Below, in pieces: positions 50,702 to 60,156 of a stretch of 64,000 nt of DNA; position 1 is the first letter of the stretch; every line of letters starts with the position of its first letter. A program made the position numbers and the translations under genes. This DNA comes from an uncultured Clostridia bacterium (GTDB lineage: Bacteria > Bacillota > Clostridia > Christensenellales > Aristaeellaceae). Under the pieces are notes generated by a model. That model ran no database searches. It was given only the letters and a program-made list of their open reading frames with translations, and was not told where the DNA came from. The DNA lies in the NCBI GenBank assembly GCA_934632155.1, contig CAKTXZ010000002.1, positions 124,001 to 188,000 on the forward strand. The letters are read 5' to 3'.

Positions 50702-50818
50702 CGCGTGCTTTCGGGCCGCCTGCCGGCGGTAAACAGCGCTTTCGGGCACGCGGAGCGGGGCGATGACGCTGAAAATGCAGTCCGGCCAATTCAGAAACAG
50801 CGCGAAAGGAGGAAAACC

Positions 50819-52477
50819 ATGCGGCAGCAGGAAAAGCCCGTCCGTTTCTGCCTGTATTCCCGAAAATCCAAGGCTACGCTTAAGGGCGACAGCGTCGGCA
50901 ACCAGATCGAAATGGGCATGCGCTATATTCGCGACCGTTACCCCGACGCGACGCCGGAGGATATCGACATTTTCGAGGACGACGGCTTTTCCGGAAAAAA
51001 CACAAAGCGCCCGGGCTTTACCCGCATGATGGCGGGCGTGACCCGGGGGGATTACGCCTATCTGATCGTCTACCGGCTGGATCGTATCTCCCGCAGCGTC
51101 GGCGATTTTGCGGATATTCTGAAGGTGCTGGAGCGCACGCACACGCAATTTATTTCCCTGAGCGAGAATTTCGATACCGCCAGCGTCATGGGACGCGCCA
51201 TGATGTCTATCGCCTCCGTATTCGCGCAGATGGAGCGCGAAACGATTTCGGAACGCGTGACGGACAACATGCTTCTGCTTTCCCACACGGGGCGGTGGCT
51301 GGGCGGGCGCACGCCGGCGGGCTTCAAGGCCGTTCGGGTGGACGCCGATCCCGCGCGCGGCATTGCCAAGGCCTATTCCATGCTGGCCGAGGACGCAGCC
51401 GAAATGAACGCCGTATGCCGCGCGATCACGCTCTATCGACGCCTTGGCGCCATTCGCGCCACGACGCAGGCGCTCTTTCAGGAAAACGTGCGCATCAACG
51501 GCCAGCGCCAGCTTTCCGATTTTGCGCTCAAGAGCCTGCTGACCAACCCTGTCTACTGCGTTGCCGATCAGGATGCATACGACTATTTTTATCAGCTGGG
51601 CTGCGCGATGCCGCGTGAACGCGCCGATTTCAACGGGACGTTCGGCTGCATGCCGTATAACCGCCATAACGTTAAGCCCGGAAGCCGTGCGCTTCGCGCG
51701 CCCGAGGAATGGGTTATCGCCGTGGGCAGCCACCGCGGCGTTATCAGCGGCCGGGATTTTGCCGCGCTTCAGCGCCGCCTTGCGCAAAACGCGCTGCTTC
51801 ACCCGCGGGAGCAGGCCGCGCGCAACAGCTACGCCCTGCTGACCGGGCTTCTGGTATGCGGGCGCTGCGGCGCGAAAATGTACACGCAGCCGCAAAGCGA
51901 CGGCCACGGCGGACGGCGCGCCTCGGGCGCGTTTCTTTATGTGTGCGAACGCCGGAAGCGCTTTGGAAAAGACGCGTGCGACTGCCCGTCCGTTTCCGGG
52001 CTTCAACTGGATGGGGCGGTTCGCGAGGCGCTGGCGGCCTATCGGTCGGACGACACGGCCTTTGGCGCTCGTCTGGCCGGGCTGCGGGACGTACAGGGGC
52101 GGCGGCATACTGCCGACAGCGAGCTGGCCGCCGTGCAGGCCGCCGTTGCCGAGGCGGAAAAGAAGCTGCACACGTTGCTGAATCGCTTGGCAGACCCGGA
52201 GCTTCCCGAGGAGGCGCTGCGCTATATCCGTGCCCAGAGCCGCGAAATGGCCGAGCGCATCGCGACGGACAGGGAGCGGATTGAGCAACTCAAGGCGGCG
52301 GAAGCGCAAAGCGGCCGCGTAGAGCAGGGATACCGGCAAATTTGCGCTTTGCTGGATCGTTTCAGCGCTGATTACGGCAGCCTGAGCATCCCGGAGCAGC
52401 GCGACGTTCTCCGGGGCGTTATCGACCGCGTTGAATGGAATGGGGAAAGCGCGCAGATTTTCCCGATTCAGCCGTAA
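50819..52477 (+). CDS. Large serine recombinase
   Basis: A 552-residue site-specific recombinase. The resolvase domain (about 8-150) has the nucleophile Ser14 in YSRKS, the YRLDRISRS motif (about 87-95) and the SIASVFAQMERE helix. The recombinase domain follows (about 175-300). Next are a zinc ribbon, CGRCGAKM then YVCERRKRFGKDACDC (about 347-390), and a coiled coil (about 430-500). Proteins of this kind integrate phages and conjugative elements, or excise skin elements during sporulation. No cargo genes or clear attachment repeats flank it. Start 50819 follows AAAGGAGG. Confidence 0.92.
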   Translation: MRQQEKPVRFCLYSRKSKATLKGDSVGNQIEMGMRYIRDRYPDATPEDIDIFEDDGFSGKNTKRPGFTRMMAGVTRGDYAYLIVYRLDRISRSVGDFADILKVLERTHTQFISLSENFDTASVMGRAMMSIASVFAQMERETISERVTDNMLLLSHTGRWLGGRTPAGFKAVRVDADPARGIAKAYSMLAEDAAEMNAVCRAITLYRRLGAIRATTQALFQENVRINGQRQLSDFALKSLLTNPVYCVADQDAYDYFYQLGCAMPRERADFNGTFGCMPYNRHNVKPGSRALRAPEEWVIAVGSHRGVISGRDFAALQRRLAQNALLHPREQAARNSYALLTGLLVCGRCGAKMYTQPQSDGHGGRRASGAFLYVCERRKRFGKDACDCPSVSGLQLDGAVREALAAYRSDDTAFGARLAGLRDVQGRRHTADSELAAVQAAVAEAEKKLHTLLNRLADPELPEEALRYIRAQSREMAERIATDRERIEQLKAAEAQSGRVEQGYRQICALLDRFSADYGSLSIPEQRDVLRGVIDRVEWNGESAQIFPIQP

Positions 52478-52571
52478 TCACGGCTCGATTCAGCTTTACA
52501 CAGGGGCGATAAAAAGGGGAGCAAATGATGCGCCGCTGAGGGGCGGCGGGACATTCGGTTGTAAATCAAAG

Positions 52572-52855
52572 GGCGGCGGCAGCTTAAGCTGACGCCCCTG
52601 TCTGTCAAAAAAGTCTCGTTAAAGCTCCGGGGATGAATGAAGGGGTCGCAGCCCCTTCATTTTCATCCGCAGAACCGGCTTTGCCGGTTCGAGGAGCGGT
52701 CGGAATGACCGCTTCCGCTATCATTTTCCGACCGTAAGCCGCAGGCTTACAGGAAAATGATGTTTCAAATGCAAGTCCGCTTTAGCGGTCTTGCATTTGC
52801 AGACTGTCGAAAGATTTTTTCGACAGTCTGCGGCGGCAGCTTAAGCTGACGCCGC
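52572..52855. repeat. Hairpin-array repeat, copy 2, with flanking direct repeats
   Basis: Between the convergent recombinase and LacI genes (404 bases without a gene) lie about eight hairpins in a row: 52572-52597, 52636-52661 (AATGAAGGGG arm), 52673-52689, 52696-52712, 52720-52761 (ATCATTTTCC/GGAAAATGAT with an inner GTAAGCC stem), 52766-52799, 52800-52830 (CAGACTGTCGAAA arm) and 52830-52855. The first and last hairpins contain the same 24 bases (52573-52596 and 52830-52853). Part of the array resembles 5770-5910. Confidence 0.75.
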
Positions 52856-52881
52856 ATGGCCGCCGAGGCGTCTGGGGCGGC

Positions 52882-53913
52882 TTATTTTTTGCGCAGCTCC
52901 TGCACGCTGCCGCGGTCGATCAATTCTACATCGAGGGTCAGATGATTCAGCGGGATGCAGGGGTGATCGATCTGGTTGAGCAGAATTTCCGCAGAGCGGC
53001 GCGCCATGGAGACCTTGGACGCGGATACCGAGGTCAGGCTGAAGGGCAGCGGCAGGAAGGAATGCAGGTTGTCAAAGGCGAGGATGGAAAGGGCGGCGCG
53101 CGGGATGCAGCCGTTGATGGGATACGAGGCGCGCGTCAGTACATCCCACGCAATCAGATCGTTATAGGCCACGACGGCGTCCGCGCGCCAGAGGCCGTTG
53201 GGGCGGATGAGCTGCGAATAATAGCCGCCCTCCGTATCAAAATACACGGTTTCTGTTTGATAGGGCTTTCCGTGCGCGCGATAAGCGTCGATGAAGCCGG
53301 CATAGCGATCCCGCGAGGAGGAGTTTTGCTGCTGCGTGTCGATATAGATGGTCTTAAAGTGCCCCTTCTGCATCAGATGCTCGGCGACAAGCCGCCCGGC
53401 CTTGTAATCGTCGCTGCTGACATAATTGGCGGAGTGCCCCTTGAAATAGCGCCCGATGATGACGAAGGGAATATGCGTGCTCTCCAGAAGGCGCAGGTTG
53501 TCCTCCGATTGCTGCACAGGGCACCAGATTACGCCGTCGACCCGCTGACTCGCGGCCAGCAGCAGGCATTGACGCTCGATGGGCTCCTCCTCGTTGGTGT
53601 TCATGAAAAACAGGAAATAGCCGTGGGCGCGCAGCTCCTTTTCCAGAATCTTGGTCATAAAGGCGAAAAAGGGGTTGGACGTATCGCCCACAATCACGGC
53701 GATGGTTCGGGTTTTGCCGGACTGCAGGGACGCGGCGGTCTGGTTGCCGATATACCCAAGGCGCGCGGCGGCCTCGCCGATGACGGCCTTGGCCTGCGGG
53801 GAAATGTCGGACCGGTCGTGCAGCGCATGCGAAACGGCGGTGATGGAATAGCCGGTTTCACGCGCGATATCCTTGAGCGTGACGGATTTTTTGGAATGGC
53901 CGGAAACGGGCAT
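52882..53913 (-). CDS. LacI-family repressor
   Basis: A 343-residue repressor. The N-terminal HTH and hinge are SVTLKDIARETGYSITAVSHALHDRSDISPQAKAVI (about 11-46). The periplasmic-binding-like core has IAVIVGDTSNPFFAFMTKILEKEL and VDGVIWCPVQQ. It is divergent from the binding protein-permease-hydrolase genes across 294 bases. A CG-centred AAACGTT site overlaps their transcription start, so it most likely represses them until an arabinose oligomer binds. The start at 53913 follows GAGGTG. Confidence 0.92.
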   Translation of the reverse strand: MPVSGHSKKSVTLKDIARETGYSITAVSHALHDRSDISPQAKAVIGEAAARLGYIGNQTAASLQSGKTRTIAVIVGDTSNPFFAFMTKILEKELRAHGYFLFFMNTNEEEPIERQCLLLAASQRVDGVIWCPVQQSEDNLRLLESTHIPFVIIGRYFKGHSANYVSSDDYKAGRLVAEHLMQKGHFKTIYIDTQQQNSSSRDRYAGFIDAYRAHGKPYQTETVYFDTEGGYYSQLIRPNGLWRADAVVAYNDLIAWDVLTRASYPINGCIPRAALSILAFDNLHSFLPLPFSLTSVSASKVSMARRSAEILLNQIDHPCIPLNHLTLDVELIDRGSVQELRKK

Positions 53914-53947
53914 ACGGGCACCTCGCAGTCCATGGTTTGATACCAGC

Positions 53948-53976
53948 AGTATAGCACGGCTTGAATAGAAAATCAA
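53948..53976 (-). promoter_or_regulatory. Promoter of the LacI gene
   Basis: On the minus strand TTGATT (53971-53976) and TATACT (53948-53953) are 17 bases apart. Confidence 0.75.
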
Positions 53977-54081
53977 GGAAAATAAAGCGAAGAATTATGA
54001 AGTAATTAAGTAAAAATAGATAGAATTAGTGTAATTAATCTGTAAAAAGCAAACTTTAATTCCTGAATATTTGGCGAGTGC

Positions 54082-54130
54082 TTGCAAATATGCTCTTGCT
54101 TTGTTATACTCAGTCTGCTTAAACGTTACA
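54082..54130 (+). promoter_or_regulatory. Promoter and LacI-type operator of the arabinoside operon
   Basis: TTGCAA (54082-54087) and TATACT (54105-54110) are 17 bases apart. TTAAACGTTAC (54119-54129), with the central CG of LacI-family operators, covers the expected start of transcription. A 77-base leader precedes the binding-protein ATG. Confidence 0.7.
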
Positions 54131-54207
54131 GTACGCGCGGAAGAGAATGCAAACGATGCGTCGCCCCTATAGGAGGCCGCAAACGAAACCCAAAAGGAGT
54201 GTTGAAG

Positions 54208-55818
54208 ATGAAGCTTTCCAACGCCGGAAATCGATCTTGGCGCGGCGTGCTTGCGCTGCTGCTGACACTTTCGCTCACGCTGCCCACCGCCGCGCTCGGC
54301 GAGAATGAAAGGGCGCTGCAGCCCTATGACGAACGGGTTACGCTGAGCATGATCTACGAGGTGGACGTGGGCGTTACCTTCCCGCAGGGCGATTCAATCG
54401 GCGACAATGTGATTACGCGCAAGTATACCGACGTGCTCAATATCGACTACGACCTTGACTGGCAGGTGGATTCCGGCTCCTACACCACGCAGCTGAACGC
54501 GGCCATCGGCGGCAACGCGGCGCTGCCGGATATGTTTATGGTCAACAAGCAGCAGATGTACCAGCTGGGCACGGCGGGGCAGCTGACGGATATGAAGCCC
54601 TACTTTGACGAATACGCCTCCGACGGGCTCAAAGCGGTGCTGGGCTTTAACGACAACGAAGGAATCGAATCCGGCACGATCGACGGCGCGCTCTACGGCC
54701 TGCCGCTGACGAACGATGTGGGCGACGGCGCGTCGCTGGTTTTTATTCGGAAGGATTGGCTGGACAAGCTGAACCTTGAAACGCCTACCACGCTGAGCGA
54801 GCTGATCGCCGTGGCGGAGGCGTTTGTGGCCAACAACATGTCCGGTCGGTCGAGCACCATGGGCATTTCCATGGCGAACGATCTGGGCTTTTCGTGGGAT
54901 GTGATCGCCAACGCCTACGGCGCGTACCCCGACCTTTGGCTGGAGGACGATAACGGCCAACTGGTCTACGGCAGCGTGCAGCCGCAGATGCGCGACGCGC
55001 TGCTGGCCGCGCAGGAGCTCTACCGGCGCGGACTGATTCATAAGGAATTCGCCGCGCAGGATATCACGCGGCTGGGCGGCTATGTTGCGCAGGGACGGCT
55101 GGGCATCCTGATCGGGCCGTTCTGGTACAACAATCTTTACATTTCATCGAATTTCAAGGCGGATCCCAACGCGGAATGGACGGTGATCAACAATCTGGCG
55201 CTCAACAAGGGGGACAAGGTAGCCTCCCGCGCGTGGAACACGACCTACCGCTGGCTGGCTGTCAACGCGGACTGCAAGCACCCCGAGGCCGTCGTCAAGA
55301 CGATGAACCTGTGGTACGAGATGTGGCAGGGCAGCCTTTCGGATTGGTTCTGGGGGTTGGCGATGTCGGATACGTATTACAGCGTCGACCTGAAAAAGTA
55401 TTCGCCCGTTTTCTTTGACCCGCCGCTGAAAAACTGCGCCGTGGGCGCGCACCTGCGCGAGGCGTTTGCGACGGGGGATACCAGCCGCCTGAATCCCGAG
55501 GAAAGGAACAACTACGAGCGGATGGTCAACCCGCAGACGGCGGCAGGCTATAAATCCTCCTATCTTACCTGGTACGGCAGCTTCAAGCTGCTTGCCGAAA
55601 CCTACGACACCTTTGTGTATACCAAGTTCCGCGGCCCGACGGACAGCATCTTTAGCGTGATGGAATCCACCGTGGATGAGCTGGAAATCAACACCTTTGT
55701 CCGCATCATCATGGGCGAGGATATTTCCCTGTTCGACGAGTTTGTGCGGCAGTGGTACGACGAGGGCGGCGAATACCTGACCCAGATGGTCAACCTGTGG
55801 TATAGGCAGAATCAATAA
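54208..55818 (+). CDS. ABC transporter sugar-binding protein (LplA-like), no lipobox
   Basis: A 536-residue extracellular binding protein of the large oligosaccharide type that pairs with LplB and LplC permeases. The signal peptide is RGVLALLLTLSLTLPTAALGENE; unlike most such proteins in Gram-positives it has no lipobox cysteine, so how it is retained is unclear. YDLDWQVDSGSYTTQLNAAIGGNAALPDMFM (about 85-115) and FIRKDWLDKLNLETPTTLSELIAVAEAF are typical of the family. Neighbouring GH51 and GH43 genes suggest arabino-oligosaccharides as ligand. The start follows AAAGGAG. Confidence 0.88.
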   Translation: MKLSNAGNRSWRGVLALLLTLSLTLPTAALGENERALQPYDERVTLSMIYEVDVGVTFPQGDSIGDNVITRKYTDVLNIDYDLDWQVDSGSYTTQLNAAIGGNAALPDMFMVNKQQMYQLGTAGQLTDMKPYFDEYASDGLKAVLGFNDNEGIESGTIDGALYGLPLTNDVGDGASLVFIRKDWLDKLNLETPTTLSELIAVAEAFVANNMSGRSSTMGISMANDLGFSWDVIANAYGAYPDLWLEDDNGQLVYGSVQPQMRDALLAAQELYRRGLIHKEFAAQDITRLGGYVAQGRLGILIGPFWYNNLYISSNFKADPNAEWTVINNLALNKGDKVASRAWNTTYRWLAVNADCKHPEAVVKTMNLWYEMWQGSLSDWFWGLAMSDTYYSVDLKKYSPVFFDPPLKNCAVGAHLREAFATGDTSRLNPEERNNYERMVNPQTAAGYKSSYLTWYGSFKLLAETYDTFVYTKFRGPTDSIFSVMESTVDELEINTFVRIIMGEDISLFDEFVRQWYDEGGEYLTQMVNLWYRQNQ

Positions 55819-55842
55819 GACGGGAGCGCGGCGATTATCAGC

Positions 55843-56763
55843 ATGGAGATTACAAAAAAGCGGGGCGTGCTCGCAGCCCATTTCAGGCGGCACTGGCAAA
55901 AGCATTTGATGATGGCGCCCGTTCTGGTGATTCTTACGGTTTTTAATTATGTACCGATGGCGGGCATCCTCATGGCGTTTCAGAATTATTCGCCCAAGCA
56001 GGGGCTGCTGGGCTCGCCGTGGGTGGGGTGGACATGGTTCAAATTCATGTTCAGCATGAGCAACTTTTCCACGGTCATTTGGAACACGCTGTTTATTTCG
56101 CTGCTGAAGATTGCGACGCTGCAGCTGGCGTCGGTGCTCTTTGCGCTGATGCTCAACGAGCTTCGCCTGCGCCGGACGCGAAGCCTGATTCAGAGCGCGG
56201 CCATCTTTCCCAATTTTCTCTCATGGGTGATTTGCGCCGGAATTATGAAGGATATCGTGGCGCAGGAGGGCATGCTCAACCGCCTTATTTTTGCCCTGAC
56301 GGGAAGCGGCGTTTCGTTCCTGACCGACCCTGCGTGGTTTATGGTGCTGCTTGTTGTGTCCAACATCTGGAAGGATGCGGGCTACAATGCCGTCATCATC
56401 ATGGCGGCGCTGGCGGGCATTGACCCGAGCCTCTATGAGGCGGCTGATATCGACGGGGCGGGGCGGCTTGCGAAGATGCGCTATGTTACGCTGCCAGGCG
56501 TCAGCCAGATTGTGGTGCTGCTGACGATTCTGGCGCTGGGCGGCGTGATGAACGGCGGCTTTGACCAGATCTGGAACCTGTACAACGCGACGGTGCGCTC
56601 CTCATCGGAAATCATCGACACCTACGTCTACCGCAAGGGCATTGCCAGCGGCATGTATTCCCTTGGCACGGCGGTCGGGCTGTTCAAGTCGGCCGTGGGC
56701 GCCGCGCTGCTGGTCGCGTCGCATGGGGCGGCGAAGAAATTTGCCGGGTATCAGGTATTTTGA
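55843..56763 (+). CDS. ABC sugar permease (LplB-like)
   Basis: A 306-residue permease with six membrane helices. The EAA loop is YEAADIDGAGRLAKMRYVTLPGV (about 198-220), and ILMAFQNYSPKQG and the C-terminal SAVGAALLVASHGAAKKFAGYQVF are typical of LplB. It heterodimerises with the next gene product. No ATPase gene is present, as is usual for this class, which shares an MsmK/UgpC-type ATPase. It lies 24 bases after the binding protein gene; the ribosome site is weak (GGGAG). Confidence 0.93.
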   Translation: MEITKKRGVLAAHFRRHWQKHLMMAPVLVILTVFNYVPMAGILMAFQNYSPKQGLLGSPWVGWTWFKFMFSMSNFSTVIWNTLFISLLKIATLQLASVLFALMLNELRLRRTRSLIQSAAIFPNFLSWVICAGIMKDIVAQEGMLNRLIFALTGSGVSFLTDPAWFMVLLVVSNIWKDAGYNAVIIMAALAGIDPSLYEAADIDGAGRLAKMRYVTLPGVSQIVVLLTILALGGVMNGGFDQIWNLYNATVRSSSEIIDTYVYRKGIASGMYSLGTAVGLFKSAVGAALLVASHGAAKKFAGYQVF

Positions 56764-56778
56764 GGCGGGTGAGCGAGC

Positions 56779-57657
56779 ATGAAGAACCGATTCAAAAGGA
56801 TAACCCTGTTTGACTGCCTGAACACGGCGCTGCTGCTGCTCATCGGCTTTGTCGGCCTCTGCCCGTTTGTGCATTTGCTGGCCGTCGCGTTTTCAAGCGG
56901 CGCGATGTCGTCGCAGTATCTGGTGACGCTCTGGCCGCTGGAATTCTCGACGGAGGCCTTTCGCGAGGTGCTTTCCGATACGCGGATGCTGACCGCCGCG
57001 GGCATATCGCTGGAGCGTGTGGCGCTGGGAACGAGCATTACCATGCTGCTGACGATTTTGACGGCCTATCCGGTTTCCGTACCACAGCGAGAATTTGGCG
57101 CGAGAAGGTTTTACGTTGTTTTCATGGTGATTACCATGATGTTCGGCGGCGGCCTGATTCCCGATTACATGCTCAAGTCCCGGTTGGGGATGATGAACAG
57201 CATCTGGGTGCTGGTTATTCCCGGCGCGATTCCCATCGCGAACGTTATTCTGATAATGAATTTCTTTCGCGGCATTCCCGGCGGCATTCGCGAGGCGGGG
57301 ATGATCGACGGCGCGAGCGACTTTGGTATTCTTACGCGGCTCTACGTTCCGCTTTCGCTGCCCTGCTTCGCTACGCTGATTACCTTTTGCATTATCGGGC
57401 ACTGGAACGCGTGGTTCGACGGCATGCTCTTTATGCGCAACGCCGATCTTTATCCGCTGCAAACGTTTTTGCAGGCGAAATTCGCCTCCATCAACAATAT
57501 CAAAAACAACCAGCAGGTCGAGCAGATGCTGCTGGTGAGCAGCCGCAGCCTGATGTACGCCTACATCGCGCTTTCCTGCATTCCGATTATGCTGGTGTTC
57601 CCGGTGCTGTCCAAGCATATCAAGAGCGGGCTTGTGCTGGGCTCGGTCAAGGAATGA
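56779..57657 (+). CDS. ABC sugar permease (LplC/YtcP-like)
   Basis: A 292-residue permease with six membrane helices and the EAA loop REAGMIDGASDFGILTRLYVPLSLP (about 172-196). FGGGLIPDYML and the C-terminal FPVLSKHIKSGLVLGSVKE are hallmarks of the LplC/YtcP group. It follows LplB by 15 bases and completes the channel. Confidence 0.94.
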   Translation: MKNRFKRITLFDCLNTALLLLIGFVGLCPFVHLLAVAFSSGAMSSQYLVTLWPLEFSTEAFREVLSDTRMLTAAGISLERVALGTSITMLLTILTAYPVSVPQREFGARRFYVVFMVITMMFGGGLIPDYMLKSRLGMMNSIWVLVIPGAIPIANVILIMNFFRGIPGGIREAGMIDGASDFGILTRLYVPLSLPCFATLITFCIIGHWNAWFDGMLFMRNADLYPLQTFLQAKFASINNIKNNQQVEQMLLVSSRSLMYAYIALSCIPIMLVFPVLSKHIKSGLVLGSVKE

Positions 57658-57726
57658 AGCGGCCGGTCAACGCTGAAAACGGGCTAATCCTCGGGCCCGT
57701 TCAAATGAAACAAGGAGTGATACGCA

Positions 57727-58365
57727 ATGAAAAAGTTCTTTGTCCTTTTCGTGGCTGTTCTGATGGCGCTGGCTTCCTTCTCCGCGCTGGCGGAGGATGC
57801 GGCGGTTGAGCCGCTCTACGCTTACGACGCTGAAACCGCCGCCGAGCAGTGGAAGTCCTTCACCGGCACGTGGAGCTATACGCAGGACGGTATTTCCTGC
57901 GAAAACGACGGCAACGACGTATGGTACTTTTCCTTTGTCGGCGCGGATGCGGGCTGGACGGATTATGTGGTTGAGGCGGACCTGAAGTGGTGCATGGAGG
58001 GCGGCATTCTCTTCCGCGTGACCGATCCTGCGCCCGGCATCGATACCTTTGGCGGCTATTTTGTGGGCTATGACTCCGCTTGGGCGTTCTTTGGCATGGA
58101 TAACAACGACGCATGGATGACCGTGACCGAAGCCGGCCCCGACGCGCCCTCCGCGGCCGCCACGCCCTACGCTGACGAAATGCATTGGAAGCTCGTTGTG
58201 AAGGGCAATACCGCTACCCTGTACATCGACGACATGGAAACGCCCTATATGTCCATGACGGACGATACCTATACCGCGGGCGGCGTGGGCATTCGGGTGA
58301 AGGCGATTGCGGGCGACGATCCCTGCTATTTCAAGAACCTGACCGTTTACCCCATCGCCGAATAA
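57727..58365 (+). CDS. Secreted beta-sandwich protein, stand-alone relative of the GH43 C-terminal domain
   Basis: A 212-residue secreted protein. The signal peptide KFFVLFVAVLMALASFSALA is followed by one concanavalin/LamG-like (DUF1080-type) domain: GGILFRVTD, GGYFVGYDS, HWKLVVKGNTATLYIDDME and DTYTAGGVGIRV. The last motif closely parallels DGTYAAGRIGLV in the C-terminal domain of the GH43 protein two genes on. It is probably a carbohydrate-binding module, possibly delivering arabinan to the GH51 enzyme or transporter. The start follows AAGGAGTG. Confidence 0.72.
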   Translation: MKKFFVLFVAVLMALASFSALAEDAAVEPLYAYDAETAAEQWKSFTGTWSYTQDGISCENDGNDVWYFSFVGADAGWTDYVVEADLKWCMEGGILFRVTDPAPGIDTFGGYFVGYDSAWAFFGMDNNDAWMTVTEAGPDAPSAAATPYADEMHWKLVVKGNTATLYIDDMETPYMSMTDDTYTAGGVGIRVKAIAGDDPCYFKNLTVYPIAE

Positions 58366-58509
58366 ACGTTAACGGCAATCGCGTTGCTTTTCAGGGCTCG
58401 CCTGCGCGGCGGATGATTGCGAGGATGCATCCCGCGCAGGCCGGTCTTTTGCTTGGCAAGCGACGCGCCGGCGGTGAGCGAATAAAGCGGATGGATGAAA
58501 GGAAGAACG

Positions 58510-60117
58510 ATGCGCAGAAAACTTGCTGGCCTGCTGCTGCTGGCGCTGCTGACGGGCAGCGTGCTCGCGAAGGCGGAAACCACGATCGACCTGAGCTATG
58601 ACCGCTATGCCGTCAGCGAAAAAACGGCGAAGGTCATTGTGCACGATGCGACGATCAACACCGTGCGCGCCGGTATTTTCGGCGCGAATACCAGCTATCG
58701 CGGCGGCGGGTACGGATTGTATGATGAAGAAAACCGCAGCTTTAACGAAGCGCTTGTTCAGCGGCTGCGTGAATCCGGGGTGACGGTGCTGCGCCTGCCG
58801 GGCGGAATCGAGGGCGACTATTTCCATTGGTATGAGACGGTGGGCGACGCGGAAACGCGCATTCCGCAGATCGATTGCTTTTCGAAGGATTACCCGACCT
58901 TTACGCGCAAGAACGGCGAGCCGTATCAGGTGCTGTTTGGGCCGGATGAGTGGATTGCGCTGTGCGGCATGACGAATACCGCGCTGGCCGTGCAGCTCAA
59001 CGCCGGCAACGGCACGCCGCAGGAGGCGGTGGATTATATCCGCTACCTGCTGGACAGCGGCGTGGCGATCGACGATATCACGGTCGGTAATGAAGGCTGC
59101 ATGGCGGAGGAACGCGTCGAGGGCGTTTCGGTTACGAAAACACCGGAGGAGTACATCGATTTCTATAACGCCGTATGGGATTTGATGGGCGAGGATATGC
59201 GCCGGGAGCTGAAGGAGCGCGGTGTGGCGTTTGGCTGCATTGGCATTCCGGCGTCGCATCCGCTGTGCAAATATCCCCAGTGGGATGAGAAGGTGCTCGC
59301 CGCGCTGAACGGGCGGACGGATTTCATCGACGTTCACGTCGCCTATTCGCCCTATTATGTGGCGGGCAATAACAACGAGCAGATCATCAAGTGCCTGTTG
59401 GCCAGCGCCGAGCTGGTGCGCCGGCATTTGGATTTGGAGCTCCGAACCATCAAAAGGTGCGCGCCGGACGTGAAAATCGCCATTTCCGAGCACGGGCCGC
59501 TGGGCGCGAGCCCGTATTCCTCCGGCATGCCGGGCGGCATGTATCTGGCGGCGTTTTTCAACATGGCGCTGGCCGAGGAAAGGGTCGTCAGCGCCGATTA
59601 CCTGCCGCTGACCAATCATCCGGCGGCGAACAACCTGCTGGGCTATTCGGATGAGCTCAATGAAACCGTCGTGTGGGATAACGTGGTGTCAATGGTGTTC
59701 CGCATGTATGCCGAGCAGATCGGGCGCGAGGTGCTGGCCACGGACGTAAGCGGGGCGAAGACCTTTTCGTCGCCTGCCGTCGGGCTGATGGCGGCGGTGC
59801 GGAATGTTTCCGAGGGCGAGGCTGCGGTGTATTTTGACCGCGAAACGGGCTGCGGCACGATGTTCATTTTGAACAGAGCCTATAAGGAAAACACCGTTTT
59901 CGATATTGCGCTGCCCTTTGAGCATGCGCGGCTTACGGCGGTGACGGAGCTTTTCACGCCCAACAACACGATGGGCAACACCCGAAACCGGCCGACGCTC
60001 GTGCGGCCAGTGGTATACGAGGGGATGGGCGGCGACGTGCAGGACGGGCGGCTGACGATCACAACCAAGCCCGTTTCGCTTGTTCGGCTGGATTTTATCG
60101 TACCGGCGGCGCCATAA
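58510..60117 (+). CDS. Secreted GH51-like alpha-L-arabinofuranosidase
   Basis: A 535-residue exported glycosidase. Signal peptide LAGLLLLALLTGSVLAKAE. The (beta/alpha)8 barrel (about 60-400) has LRLPGG (95-100), the acid/base Glu195 in VGNEGC and the nucleophile Glu327 in AISEHGP. A C-terminal beta domain ends KPVSLVRLDF, as in GH51. It should release arabinose from arabinan or arabinoxylan outside the cell. GH51 enzymes are more often cytoplasmic, so export is notable. An in-frame ATG at 58495 is an alternative start. Confidence 0.82.
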   Translation: MRRKLAGLLLLALLTGSVLAKAETTIDLSYDRYAVSEKTAKVIVHDATINTVRAGIFGANTSYRGGGYGLYDEENRSFNEALVQRLRESGVTVLRLPGGIEGDYFHWYETVGDAETRIPQIDCFSKDYPTFTRKNGEPYQVLFGPDEWIALCGMTNTALAVQLNAGNGTPQEAVDYIRYLLDSGVAIDDITVGNEGCMAEERVEGVSVTKTPEEYIDFYNAVWDLMGEDMRRELKERGVAFGCIGIPASHPLCKYPQWDEKVLAALNGRTDFIDVHVAYSPYYVAGNNNEQIIKCLLASAELVRRHLDLELRTIKRCAPDVKIAISEHGPLGASPYSSGMPGGMYLAAFFNMALAEERVVSADYLPLTNHPAANNLLGYSDELNETVVWDNVVSMVFRMYAEQIGREVLATDVSGAKTFSSPAVGLMAAVRNVSEGEAAVYFDRETGCGTMFILNRAYKENTVFDIALPFEHARLTAVTELFTPNNTMGNTRNRPTLVRPVVYEGMGGDVQDGRLTITTKPVSLVRLDFIVPAAP

Positions 60118-60156
60118 ACCGTTTTTGCCGTCAGGCATCAGGAAAGGAAAGTAGGC

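Noticed and set aside
52572..52855. CRISPR array
   Set aside because: Hairpins differ in sequence, spacing is irregular, only two copies of one 24-base unit exist and no cas genes are present.
50121..52881. Prophage or integrative element around the serine recombinase
   Set aside because: No phage, conjugation or cargo genes and no convincing attachment repeats; the only direct repeat brackets the hairpin array.
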